Shown here: one piece after another, positions 7,983-15,231 of the stretch
Layout of the letters: each line of letters opens with the position of its first letter
How positions within the stretch are numbered: position 1 is the stretch's first letter
Assembly: GCA_910577465.1 (NCBI GenBank)
Contig: CAJTMM010000012.1
Span: 23,579-73,971, forward strand
Length of the DNA stretch: 50,393 nt
Source: an uncultured Muribaculaceae bacterium
GTDB taxonomy: Bacteria > Bacteroidota > Bacteroidia > Bacteroidales > Muribaculaceae
Reading direction: 5' to 3'
Program-made: the position numbers and the translations under genes
Notes under the pieces: generated by a model
What the model saw: the letters and a program-made list of their open reading frames with translations, nothing else
Told to the model about the DNA's origin: nothing
Database searches by the model: none

Positions 7983-8501
7983 ATGACCCAGACATCACCC
8001 ATCATAAGCATCATAGCCATAGTGGCTCACGGAGGAGCCATTGGGCGCGGCGGCGACCAGCCGTTTCACATAAGCGAGGACTTCAAACGCTTCAAGGCTC
8101 TGACCATGGACAAACCCATAATCATGGGACGCAAGACATTCGAAGCCCTTCCCGGCGGAGCATTACCACGCAGACGCAATATCGTTGTCTCACGCAACGC
8201 CGGTTACTCCGCCCCCGGCATTGAAACGGCACCATCGCTCCACGAAGCCATAGCCCTTGCCGACGATGCTCCCGAAATAATGATTATAGGCGGCGGGGAG
8301 ATATACAGTCAGGCAATGGACATCGCCCACAGGCTATACATCACATCCGTCGATGCCGACGTGGCAGATGCCGACACCTTCTTCCCGGAAATCTCCCCTT
8401 GCCGTTGGACGCCCGCACACACTTCCGAGTCCTTCACCGACCCCCGCTCCGGTGCCACATACCGTTTTATTGATTACAAACGTCAACTCCCCGTATTGTA
8501 A
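7983..8501 (+). CDS. folA: Dihydrofolate reductase
   Basis: 172 residues. It reduces dihydrofolate, made by ThyA just upstream, to tetrahydrofolate with NADPH. Recognisable are the N-terminal strand ISIIAIV, the substrate loop (FHISEDFKRFK, with Glu at the usual acidic position), the NADPH motif PIIMGRKTFEALP and the IMIIGGGEIYSQA stretch. The residue pair before the acidic loop is PFHI rather than the common LPW, a mild departure that could affect the antifolate site. It forms the classic thyA-folA pair. Confidence 0.95.
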   Translation: MTQTSPIISIIAIVAHGGAIGRGGDQPFHISEDFKRFKALTMDKPIIMGRKTFEALPGGALPRRRNIVVSRNAGYSAPGIETAPSLHEAIALADDAPEIMIIGGGEIYSQAMDIAHRLYITSVDADVADADTFFPEISPCRWTPAHTSESFTDPRSGATYRFIDYKRQLPVL

Positions 8502-8526
8502 AAATCGTAAATATTATTTACATTTG
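8496..8526 (+). promoter_or_regulatory. Predicted promoter of tRNA-Arg
   Basis: TTG (8496-8498), a 20-bp spacer and TACATTTG (8519-8526): a full match to the Bacteroidota -33/-7 pattern. It starts inside the last codons of folA and ends 25 bp before the tRNA. Confidence 0.65.
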
Positions 8527-8551
8527 CATGGATTTAAAATCGCATGCTCAT

Positions 8552-8623
8552 GCCCCGGTAGTTCAACGGATAGAATAGAAGTTTCCTAAACTTTTGATAG
8601 CAGTTCGATTCTGCTCCGGGGTA
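8552..8623 (+). tRNA. tRNA-Arg (anticodon CCT)
   Basis: A complete 72-nt cloverleaf. The acceptor stem is GCCCCGG/CCGGGGT and the D stem GTTC/GAAT. The anticodon stem GAAGT/ACTTT holds loop TTCCTAA with anticodon CCT, and the T stem AGCAG/CTGCT holds loop TTCGATT. The discriminator is A. The CCA end is not encoded. Confidence 0.95.
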
Positions 8624-8649
8624 CAAAATCCTTAACACCATAACCTACT

Positions 8650-10014
8650 ATGAACCAACAGCAAGGAGTGCAATCGGCAAAAAAGCACTCACCACTAAGC
8701 TGGGTGCCGTCAGTCTACTTTGCCATGGGGTTGCCATTTGTGGCACTCAACCTTGTGGCTGTGATTATGTTCAACAATCTCGGGGTCGACAAAGCGCAGA
8801 TAGCCTTTTGGACATCACTGCTCACACTCCCATATACCCTGAAATTCATCTGGAGCCCTCTACTTGAGATATATTGGACCAAGAAAAATTTCGTGGTTGC
8901 CACTCAGGCCATCTCCGGATTTTGCTTTGCACTGATAGCCTTTCTGCTGCCGCTCCCGCACTTCTTCAGCTATGCCGTTGCCGTAATGGCTATTATAGCA
9001 TTCTCCGGTGCCACACACGACATAGCCACCGACGGAATATATCTTACCGCACTTGACAAGAAAACCCAGTCTACATACATCGGATGGCAGGGCGCATTCT
9101 ATAACCTCGCCAAAGTGCTGGCAAACGGCGGACTCGTATGGCTTGCAGGCGTCATCATGACCCACTATAAGACCACCAATCCCGAACGCGCACCCTTCTA
9201 CGCATGGATGATTATAATGGGACTTCTCGGTGCCATCCTGATAGGTGTTGCCATCTACCACTACTTCGTGCTGCCTACAGGCTCCAAGACCCAGGACGCA
9301 CCCGCCAGCATGGACGAAGCCATGTCGTCCATGTGGCATGTTCTCGCCGACTTCTTCAAAAAACGCTTCATCTGGTACTACATACTGTTCATCGTATGCT
9401 ACCGCCTTACCGAAGGATTCGCCATGAAAATGGTACCGATTTTCCTACAGGCACCACTCGCCGAAGGCGGCCTTGCCATGTCAAATGAAGAGATGGGTAC
9501 CATCTACGGCATATTCGGCACCGTGGCATTCATCATAGGCTCCATACTCGGTGGTTACTACATAGCACGGTTCGGGCTCAAGAAAGTACTCTTCTCATTG
9601 GTTTGCATATTCAACATACCCTTCGTTATCTACTTCCTGTTCTCGGCATTCCAGCCGCAGAATCTTTGGGTAATCGGTTCCGGCTTGGTGGCAGAATACT
9701 TCTGCTATGGATTCGGATTCGTAGGACTCACACTCTTCATGATGCAACAGGTAGCACCCGGTAAGCACTCCATGGCACACTACGCGTTCGCATCGGCAAT
9801 AATGAACCTCGGCGTAATGCTCCCAGGCATGATAAGCGGATGGATATGTGAGCACACCGGCTACGAAGCCTTCTTCATCATAGCCCTCATCATGGCTGTA
9901 CCCGCATTCATCCTCACTTGGTTCATTCCATTCACACACTCCGACAAAGCCGAGGGCGATGCGACCGAAATAGCCAAAGAAAGCTTGGCTGCCGACGAGG
10001 AAACCCAAATCTAA
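8650..10014 (+). CDS. MFS sugar transporter, probable partner of the GH130 phosphorylase
   Basis: 454 residues with about 12 hydrophobic helices and the major-facilitator layout, including SGATHDIATDGIYLTAL in the region of helices 4-5, as in AmpG-like and Bacteroidetes sugar:cation symporters. It ends 29 bp before a Man-GlcNAc phosphorylase gene, and no other gene intervenes. The pairing strongly suggests import of the disaccharide beta-1,4-mannosyl-N-acetylglucosamine (the N-glycan core) across the inner membrane; this is inference from context. A tRNA-Arg lies just upstream. Confidence 0.85.
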   Translation: MNQQQGVQSAKKHSPLSWVPSVYFAMGLPFVALNLVAVIMFNNLGVDKAQIAFWTSLLTLPYTLKFIWSPLLEIYWTKKNFVVATQAISGFCFALIAFLLPLPHFFSYAVAVMAIIAFSGATHDIATDGIYLTALDKKTQSTYIGWQGAFYNLAKVLANGGLVWLAGVIMTHYKTTNPERAPFYAWMIIMGLLGAILIGVAIYHYFVLPTGSKTQDAPASMDEAMSSMWHVLADFFKKRFIWYYILFIVCYRLTEGFAMKMVPIFLQAPLAEGGLAMSNEEMGTIYGIFGTVAFIIGSILGGYYIARFGLKKVLFSLVCIFNIPFVIYFLFSAFQPQNLWVIGSGLVAEYFCYGFGFVGLTLFMMQQVAPGKHSMAHYAFASAIMNLGVMLPGMISGWICEHTGYEAFFIIALIMAVPAFILTWFIPFTHSDKAEGDATEIAKESLAADEETQI

Positions 10015-10043
10015 ACAAACATAATACTATCATATTTACCAAC

Positions 10044-11051
10044 ATGAAAGATTTGAAAATAGAAGGGCAACCGCTGCCCAATATGCCTTGGGAAGACCGT
10101 CCCGAAGGATGCAACGAAGTTCTGTGGCGCTACAGTGCCAACCCCGTGATTCCGCGCGACGCACTCAGCACATCCAACAGTATATTCAACTCTGCCGTCG
10201 TACCCTTCAAGAAAGGCGACTATAACTTCGCAGGTGTATTCCGCTGCGACGACACCAACCGCCGCATGCGCATCCACGTCGGATTCTCTGTCGATGGATT
10301 CAAATGGGACATCAGCGAAGAGGATATCCGTCTGCAAGGTGCCGACCCCGAAGTGGCTGAATGGGTATATGGTTACGACCCGCGTGTAGCTAAAATCGAC
10401 GACAAATACTACGTGACCTGGTGCAACGGCTACCACGGCCCCACCATCGGTGCCGCATGGACCACCGACTTCGAGACATTCCACCAGCTCGAGAACGCAT
10501 TCCTGCCCTACAACCGCAACGGCGTGATGTTCCCCCGCAAAATCAACGGCAACTTCGCCATGCTCTCACGCCCCAGCGACACCGGCCACACCCCCTTCGG
10601 CGACATATTCTACAGCGAGTCACCCGACATGGAATTCTGGGGACGCCATCGCCACGTTATGTCTCCCGCACCCTTCGAACTCAGCGCATGGCAGTGCATG
10701 AAGATTGGCGCAGGCCCCATACCTATCGAAACATCCGAAGGTTGGCTCCTCATCTATCACGGTGTGCTCCGTTCATGCAACGGTTACGTCTACGCTTTCG
10801 GCTCGGCACTGCTCGACCGCGAACAGCCTTGGAAAGTAATCGCACGTTCAGGTCCCTACCTCATCTCACCCCGTGAGATCTACGAACTCACAGGCGACGT
10901 GCCCAACGTAACATTCCCCTGTGCAGCCCTCCACGACCCCGAAACCGGACGCATCGCCGTTTACTACGGATGTGCCGACACCGTGACCGGACTCGCATTC
11001 GGCTACATCCCCGAAATCATCGAATGGACCAAAAAGAACTCCATCGTATAA
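10044..11051 (+). CDS. GH130 beta-1,4-mannosyl-N-acetylglucosamine phosphorylase
   Basis: 335 residues. The sequence follows the GH130 phosphorylases BT1033 and UhgbMP closely as I remember them: WEDRPEGC near residue 16, SNSIFNSAVVPF at 44-55, RRMRIHVGFS at 73-82 and FGDIFYSESPDMEFWGRHRH further on. The general-acid Asp is D112 in GYDPRV. The reaction is phosphorolysis of Man-beta-1,4-GlcNAc to mannose-1-phosphate and GlcNAc, the last step in using the host N-glycan core. It acts in the cytoplasm (no signal peptide) after import by the adjacent MFS protein. The ATG used here avoids an in-frame extension into the transporter gene. A strong terminator follows. Confidence 0.92.
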   Translation: MKDLKIEGQPLPNMPWEDRPEGCNEVLWRYSANPVIPRDALSTSNSIFNSAVVPFKKGDYNFAGVFRCDDTNRRMRIHVGFSVDGFKWDISEEDIRLQGADPEVAEWVYGYDPRVAKIDDKYYVTWCNGYHGPTIGAAWTTDFETFHQLENAFLPYNRNGVMFPRKINGNFAMLSRPSDTGHTPFGDIFYSESPDMEFWGRHRHVMSPAPFELSAWQCMKIGAGPIPIETSEGWLLIYHGVLRSCNGYVYAFGSALLDREQPWKVIARSGPYLISPREIYELTGDVPNVTFPCAALHDPETGRIAVYYGCADTVTGLAFGYIPEIIEWTKKNSIV

Positions 11052-11079
11052 CCTCATCCCACCACAAATATCTCCCCCT

Positions 11080-11113
11080 GCGGTGTGCCCCCACATAGGC
11101 ACACCGCTTTTTT
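11080..11113 (+). terminator. Intrinsic terminator after the GH130 gene
   Basis: A perfect 10-bp stem GCGGTGTGCC/GGCACACCGC with an 8-nt loop, followed directly by a T run, 28 bp after the stop codon. Confidence 0.92.
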
Positions 11114-11311
11114 ATCCCACACCACTTCAAAACCACCCAATGAGGGCAAAATTCCAACGCCTACATCAGCAAAAGCACGGACATTCAAGCATACACAATG
11201 CTACTCAGTAAACTGCTATCCAGGAAAGTCGACATATTTCCAGACAGCGTTACCCCACATAAAAACGCCGTAATCCTCACCACCATAGATATTTTACATC
11301 GCGCGCCCCCA
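11114..11311. other. Intergenic left edge of the accessory island
   Basis: No gene is supported here. The DNA between the terminator and the next promoter is compositionally mixed and has no clear repeat. It is where the ordered core genes give way to the island. Confidence 0.4.
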
Positions 11312-11341
11312 TTGTCAAGTAAAAAATAATTTGTAGCTTTG
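11312..11341 (+). promoter_or_regulatory. Predicted promoter at the left of the dinD island
   Basis: TTG (11312-11314), a 19-bp spacer and TAGCTTTG (11334-11341), a good Bacteroidota promoter. It lies about 190 bp upstream of the dinD-like ATG. The leader region between them contains one copy of the 54-bp direct repeat and fragments of an interrupted reading frame. Confidence 0.6.
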
Positions 11342-11474
11342 TAATATAAGACCGGCAACGTCTATCTGAAAATGACCAACTAACGACACCCAATCCCGAA
11401 AAATCTTTGAGAACTCCTGCGTAATAGTTACAGGCATTCTTCGTAGTTGCGAAGCGAGCAAAACTCGAAGCCAA

Positions 11475-11528
11475 GCTCGCCCAAAAGATAGAGCAATCAA
11501 AGTTAATAACCATTCATTGGAAGATCAT
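11475..11528 (+). repeat. 54-bp direct repeat, left copy
   Basis: Begins GCTCGCCCAAAAG and contains AAGTTAATAACC and TTGGAAGAT. It matches the copy at 12447-12500 at 47 of 54 positions. It lies immediately before the dinD-like start codon and belongs to a frame reading KLEAKLAQKIEQSKLIT, which looks like a coding remnant. Confidence 0.8.
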
Positions 11529-11537
11529 TTAACGCTT

Positions 11538-12368
11538 ATGAAAGCCGAAGAAATACGAAATCTATTTGACAGTTTTGAATCAATAGCCATCGAGTATGAG
11601 GGTGTTGAATGTTGGAGCGCTCGCGAACTATATCCCCTATTAGGCTATGCAAAATGGGATAGGTTCAAAGATGTGCTTGTTAGAGCCAAAGATTCATGCG
11701 AAAATGCCGGAGAAAAAATTACCGATCATTTTGCCGACGCCGGGAAAATGATAAGTCTTGCCAAAGGTGCTCAAAGAGAGATAGATGACGTAATGCTTAC
11801 GCGCTATGCCTGTTATCTGGTAGCGCAAAATGGCGACCCTCGCAAACCCGAAATCGCTTTTGCACAAAACTACTTCGCCGTACAGACACGCCGCGCGGAA
11901 CTTGTTCATCAACGCCTTCTTGACTATGAACGAGTTAAGGCAAGAGCTAAATTGGCCGACACAGAACATCATCTTTCCGGCATTCTATATGAGCGCGGAG
12001 TGGACTCCAAGGGCTTCGCTATAATCCGCACAAGCGGCGACCAAGCATTGTTCGGCATTAATACCGCGATGATGAAACGCCGGGTAGGAGCACCCGAAAA
12101 GCGTCCTCTTGCCGACTTCCTTTCCACACTTGCTATCAAAGCAAAAGACTTCGCAGCCGAAATGACTTCAGTAAACGTTCAGCAAAAAGATCTTCGTGGA
12201 CAAGTAAGCATAGAGCGTGAGCATGTCGATAACAATTCTGCTGTCCGGGATATGTTGCTTGACCGAGGTATCCGCCCCGAAGCACTTCCTCCAGCCGAAG
12301 ACATCAAGAAAGTGGAACGCCGTCTCAAAGCCGACGAAAAGAAAATCCTACCCAAAAAGAAAAAGTAA
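11538..12368 (+). CDS. DinD-like DNA-damage-inducible protein (BRO-N domain)
   Basis: 276 residues from ATG. A TTG 21 bp upstream is in frame but lies in the repeat and is less likely. The N-terminal BRO/DinD signature is WSARELYPLLGYAKWDRF, followed by RAKDSCENAG, ITDHFADAGKMISLAKGA, LTRYACYLVAQNGDPRKPEIAFAQNYFAVQTR and, near the end, PEALPPAEDIKKVERR, all as in E. coli DinD. E. coli DinD is SOS-induced and reported to inhibit RecA strand exchange; whether this protein does so is unknown. The gene is bracketed by imperfect 54-bp repeats, suggesting insertion as a unit into a restriction-type locus. Confidence 0.88.
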   Translation: MKAEEIRNLFDSFESIAIEYEGVECWSARELYPLLGYAKWDRFKDVLVRAKDSCENAGEKITDHFADAGKMISLAKGAQREIDDVMLTRYACYLVAQNGDPRKPEIAFAQNYFAVQTRRAELVHQRLLDYERVKARAKLADTEHHLSGILYERGVDSKGFAIIRTSGDQALFGINTAMMKRRVGAPEKRPLADFLSTLAIKAKDFAAEMTSVNVQQKDLRGQVSIEREHVDNNSAVRDMLLDRGIRPEALPPAEDIKKVERRLKADEKKILPKKKK

Positions 12369-12369
12369 T

Positions 12370-12729
12370 ATGGATGATATCAACCAACAAGCGCAGGATA
12401 AAGTGGATGCCAGCAATGAAATCTCGCTCGCCAAAGTCAAGGTTATGCTCGCCCAAAAGTTTGAGTAATCCAAGTTAATAACCTTTCTTTGGAAGATAAT
12501 ATGAGAAGAGACCAAGTCCGAGAAAGACGTCAACGATGCAGATGTGCAGTCAAAGGCTGACGCAGCAAAAGAGTTTTGCCGCCATGTCACCGAGTTTACC
12601 ACTAAGAACGGCAGCAAACCCTGGCACTATGTCATTATACCGCATACTCTCGTTGACCGCACTTATTCGTTCAACTACATTCTTTCACAAACCAAACTGA
12701 AACAACTATGGGTTTCTGGAGTTTTATAA
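12370..12729 (+). pseudogene. Decayed 3' end of a helicase/restriction-subunit gene
   Basis: A single frame with two internal stops (TAA at 12466-12468 and TGA at 12502-12504). The first part reads MDDINQQAQDKVDAS... and is short. The last part reads DAAKEFCRHVTEFT then GSKPWHYVIIPH and RTYSFNYILSQ. The WxYVIIPH block resembles the C-terminus of DEAD/DEAH restriction-type helicases as I recall them. The frame runs into the small downstream gene, as a native 3' end would. The body of the helicase is missing, so this is a remnant. Family assignment is inference and needs a homology search. Confidence 0.45.
12447..12500 (+). repeat. 54-bp direct repeat, right copy
   Basis: Starts GCTCGCCCAAAAG and ends TTGGAAGATAAT, 972 bp downstream of the left copy and in the same reading frame. 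It differs at 7 positions, one of which turns a CAA codon into the TAA stop at 12466. Confidence 0.8.
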
Positions 12730-12938
12730 AATATATGCTTGTGTTTGACTGGTTGTTCGGACACCACAAGGAAGAATCCGTTTGGGAACAGCGCCAAAGG
12801 GAGTGTCAGTGTTACGACAATCATTCTTCTCTCGATGAATATGGAGACAGCGGTTACAGCCATTTCCACCACACTGATTATGAACCACAAGATTTTGACG
12901 ATGACCTTGATTCAGAAATATTTGACGACAACTTCTAA
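12708..12938 (+). CDS. Small acidic protein of unknown function
   Basis: 76 residues: an amphipathic, hydrophobic N-terminus (MGFWSFIKYMLVFDWLFG), then a His/Asp/Glu-rich tail (EPQDFDDDLDSEIFDDNF). It overlaps the end of the decayed helicase frame by 22 bp, so in the original locus it was probably the next gene of that operon. The N-terminus is too short and polar at its end to be a confident transmembrane helix. I do not recognise a family. Confidence 0.6.
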   Translation: MGFWSFIKYMLVFDWLFGHHKEESVWEQRQRECQCYDNHSSLDEYGDSGYSHFHHTDYEPQDFDDDLDSEIFDDNF

Positions 12939-12987
12939 CCGATAATATTGTGCGCCCCCTCTCGTTATAAAATAAAGACAACTTAAT

Positions 12988-13215
12988 ATGGATAAACATG
13001 AATTAAAAAATCGAATAGAATATATAGTTGTTTGCGTCAGCGAATTTGCGAGAAGGTTTAATCTGACGAATCAACAAGCTTACGCATATCTGCGCCGCTT
13101 CAGTGGGATTGAGCTGATAATGAAGCACTATGGCATTATGCACACTCTTCCGCTTAACGATGCCGTGGAAAGTCTGCAAATATTATGCTATCGTAAAGGA
13201 GGACGTGTGATATGA
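12988..13215 (+). CDS. DUF3791-like small protein, first gene of the DUF3990 trio
   Basis: 75 residues resembling DUF3791: a helical N-terminus with VVCVSEFARRFNLTNQQAYAYLRRFSGIELIMKHY and then the HTLPLNDAVESL segment. DUF3791 genes commonly sit directly beside DUF3990 genes in gut bacteria, and that is the case here: the stop overlaps the next start as ATGA. The context suggests an antitoxin or partner of the ADP-ribosyltransferase-like protein, but this is inference. Confidence 0.75.
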   Translation: MDKHELKNRIEYIVVCVSEFARRFNLTNQQAYAYLRRFSGIELIMKHYGIMHTLPLNDAVESLQILCYRKGGRVI

Positions 13216-13697
13216 TAAGGCTTCATCATGGCTCAAACATCGGTATTGACACAATCGATTTGTCGCTGAGCAAAAAAGGCAAAGATTTCGGCCAAGGGTT
13301 TTATCTCAACCCCAACTACAATCAAGCTCTTGAAATGGCTGAGTTCAAAGTGGACATCTTCGGAGAGGGAAGTCCACTCGTTTCATCGTTTGACTTTGAC
13401 GAAGAGGCTGCTCGTGAAGCCGGTTTGTCAATCAAAGTATTTGACGATTATAGTGAGGAGTGGGCCCAATTTGTCGTTGACAACAGAAACAACAACTCTG
13501 ATAATCCCATTCATGATTATGACATTGTAATCGGACCAATAGCCGATGACAAGGTAGGCTTTCAAATTCGGAAGTATATCGAGAACGAGATTTCTATTGA
13601 GAAACTGATAGAGCGAATCAAATACTACGGTGATAAGTCCACACAGTATTTCTTCGGCACAGAAAAGTCATTGAACTATTTAAGAAAGGTATTATGA
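13212..13697 (+). CDS. DUF3990 protein, ADP-ribosyltransferase-like
   Basis: 161 residues matching DUF3990 as I recall it: N-terminal LHHGSNIGIDTIDLSLSKKGKDFG with GFYL after it, a central YDIVIGPIADDKV, and a C-terminal STQYFFGTEKSLNYL. DUF3990 is grouped with the ADP-ribosyltransferase fold. The early H-HGS, the DFGQGFYL strand and the QYFF motif would be the NAD-site candidates. It overlaps both neighbours by 4 bp (ATGA), so the three products should be made in step. A toxin role is suggested by the fold, the small partners and the defence-island setting. The target is unknown. Confidence 0.75.
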   Translation: MIRLHHGSNIGIDTIDLSLSKKGKDFGQGFYLNPNYNQALEMAEFKVDIFGEGSPLVSSFDFDEEAAREAGLSIKVFDDYSEEWAQFVVDNRNNNSDNPIHDYDIVIGPIADDKVGFQIRKYIENEISIEKLIERIKYYGDKSTQYFFGTEKSLNYLRKVL

Positions 13698-13915
13698 ACA
13701 AGGAGATGCAATATCAGGTAGAATGTCTCGCCTCTGACTTGACAGAGATGCTGATGTCAGAATACGGTTGGGACATGCTCAAAGCTTTGGATGTGCTTTA
13801 TGGCTCGGAGACTTTCGCGAGACTCAATGACCCTAAATGTGGCTTGTATTATCAAGGAGCGGTATATGTCTTCTCATTTTTGAAAAATGAAATAGAGACC
13901 GGCAAAGTGGGGTGA
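13694..13915 (+). CDS. Small conserved protein, third gene of the DUF3990 trio
   Basis: 73 residues, helical, with LTEMLMSEYGWDMLKALDVLYGSETFARL and then GLYYQGAVYVFSFLKNE. This pattern (a short helical region ending GLYYQS-PVYV-like) is one I associate with genes beside DUF3791/DUF3990 pairs, but it has no function I know of. Its ATG overlaps the DUF3990 stop. It could be a second antitoxin or an accessory factor. Confidence 0.7.
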   Translation: MNKEMQYQVECLASDLTEMLMSEYGWDMLKALDVLYGSETFARLNDPKCGLYYQGAVYVFSFLKNEIETGKVG

Positions 13916-13916
13916 A

Positions 13917-14075
13917 CTAATTCGAAGAGTGTAAGCTCTCTTCTTTTTCTTTTCGCATAGCGCACTCATGAATCAATGCAGGGTAGCCTAAACCTGAAGC
14001 GAACTGAACTTGTAGATACGGGTGCTTGGCAAAATAAAGATTCGCCGATGCGAACTTGACCTCACACCGCCCTTC
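13917..14075 (-). pseudogene. Possible coding remnant between the DUF3990 trio and tRNA-Ser
   Basis: A 52-codon minus-strand stretch without a start codon (…KFASANLYFAKHPYLQVQFASGLGYP… to a TAG stop). Its amino-acid composition looks protein-like, and it begins just past the terminator hairpin. It may be the end of a gene truncated when the island was rearranged, but an open stretch of this length can occur by chance. Confidence 0.25.
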
Positions 14076-14085
14076 TTACGCAAAA

Positions 14086-14121
14086 GAGCTGCAAACTTTT
14101 GGTTTACAGCTCCTTTTTTTT
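14086..14121 (+). terminator. Terminator between the island and tRNA-Ser, probably bidirectional
   Basis: The stem GAGCTGCAAAC/GTTTACAGCTC has one C-A mismatch and a 5-nt loop. It is followed by T8 on the plus strand and T4 on the minus strand, so it can end the trio operon and the tRNA-Ser transcript. Confidence 0.8.
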
Positions 14122-14122
14122 G

Positions 14123-14209
14123 CGGAAAGACAGGGATTCGAACCCTGGGTACCCGTAAGGGTACAACGGTTTTCGAGACCGTCCCGATCGACCACTCCGG
14201 CATCTTTCC
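14123..14209 (-). tRNA. tRNA-Ser (anticodon CGA)
   Basis: A class II tRNA of 87 nt. The acceptor stem is GGAAAGA/TCTTTCC with discriminator G. The anticodon stem ACGGT/ACCGT holds loop CTCGAAA, giving anticodon CGA. The long variable arm is GTACCC…GGGTAC and the T loop TTCGAAT. No CCA is encoded. It borders the accessory island and could mark its right edge. Confidence 0.95.
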
Positions 14210-14235
14210 TTGAAATGCACTGGTGATTTCGGCTG

Positions 14236-14265
14236 CAAATTTAGCAAAGTTTTTTCTGTAGGCAA
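14236..14265 (-). promoter_or_regulatory. Predicted promoter of tRNA-Ser
   Basis: Minus-strand TTG (14263-14265), a 19-bp spacer and TAAATTTG (14236-14243), 26 bp before the mature tRNA 5' end. Confidence 0.6.
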
Positions 14266-14342
14266 TGTTTTAATATCCTTTTTTTTATAAATTCGCAATT
14301 AAATATCTTTTACTTTAATCACTATTCATCCATTTTTTACAC

Positions 14343-15215
14343 ATGAAAAAACTTTTCCTACTGCTGCTACCGTTGATAGCCGCTTCTTGCGGTAACAATG
14401 CCGGCGACAACACCAATCAGCCCACGGACCTTAAGGTCATGAGTTTTAACGTTCGCTACGACAATCCCGAAGATAGCGCCGACAACTGGCAATACCGACG
14501 CGACCGTGTAGCCGACGCGATCAACTTCTATAACGCTGACATCGTAGGCACCCAGGAAGTGCTGTACAATCAGCTCGAGGACCTGAAGGCACGTCTGCCC
14601 GAATACGCCATGGTAGGTGTAGGTCGTGAGGACGGCAAGCAACTCGGGGAATACGCCGCATTATGGTACAAGACATCCCGGTTCGAGACAGTGGATTCTG
14701 GCAACTTCTGGCTCAGTGCAACACCTGAAGTGGAAGGTTCGCTCGGATGGGACGGAGCCTGCGTACGCATAGCGTCATGGGCAATACTGCGCGACCGTGA
14801 TAACGGTAAGGAATTATTCGCCCTCAATACCCATCTCGACCACGTTGGCGTCGAAGCCCGTCGCCAGGGAGTGACATTGATTCTCGACCGCGTCAACCAA
14901 CTCCGCGCCGGACGTCCCGCAGTAGTCACCGGCGACTTCAACTCCAATCCCCAAAGCGATGTCATAGCGCACATCACCGGAGAGGAAACACCCAATCATC
15001 TCACCAACACCCGCACTGCCGCACCACTCGTCTATGGTCCCGATTGGACATACCACGACTTCGGCCGTCTCCCCTACGACAAACGTGAACTTATCGACTA
15101 CGTATTCATCACAGGTCCCCTCAGCGTCAAAAGCTATGGAATATTGGCAGAGACCAACGGTAGCGGATTCCTATCCGACCACTGCCCTGTACTCGTAAAC
15201 ATGATTTGGGAGTAA
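14343..15215 (+). CDS. Endonuclease/exonuclease/phosphatase-family lipoprotein
   Basis: 290 residues. A lipoprotein signal peptide with lipobox IAASC (Cys17) places it in the envelope. The EEP fold is seen in MSFNVRYDNPEDSADNW, the metal-binding Glu in GTQEVLYNQL, NTHLDHVGVEARRQG, the catalytic VTGDFNSNP and the C-terminal SDHCPV. Related Bacteroidetes proteins are secreted nucleases or phosphodiesterases; the substrate cannot be told from the sequence. It is monocistronic, with a weak TATCTTTT box about 32 bp upstream of the ATG, and converges with porU. Confidence 0.88.
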   Translation: MKKLFLLLLPLIAASCGNNAGDNTNQPTDLKVMSFNVRYDNPEDSADNWQYRRDRVADAINFYNADIVGTQEVLYNQLEDLKARLPEYAMVGVGREDGKQLGEYAALWYKTSRFETVDSGNFWLSATPEVEGSLGWDGACVRIASWAILRDRDNGKELFALNTHLDHVGVEARRQGVTLILDRVNQLRAGRPAVVTGDFNSNPQSDVIAHITGEETPNHLTNTRTAAPLVYGPDWTYHDFGRLPYDKRELIDYVFITGPLSVKSYGILAETNGSGFLSDHCPVLVNMIWE

Positions 15216-15231
15216 CACTCCTCCACTCTTA

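Noticed and set aside
13988..14298. Minus-strand ORFs of about 64-71 codons around 14.0-14.3 kb
   Set aside because: They run through tRNA-Ser and the terminator, which explain the sequence.
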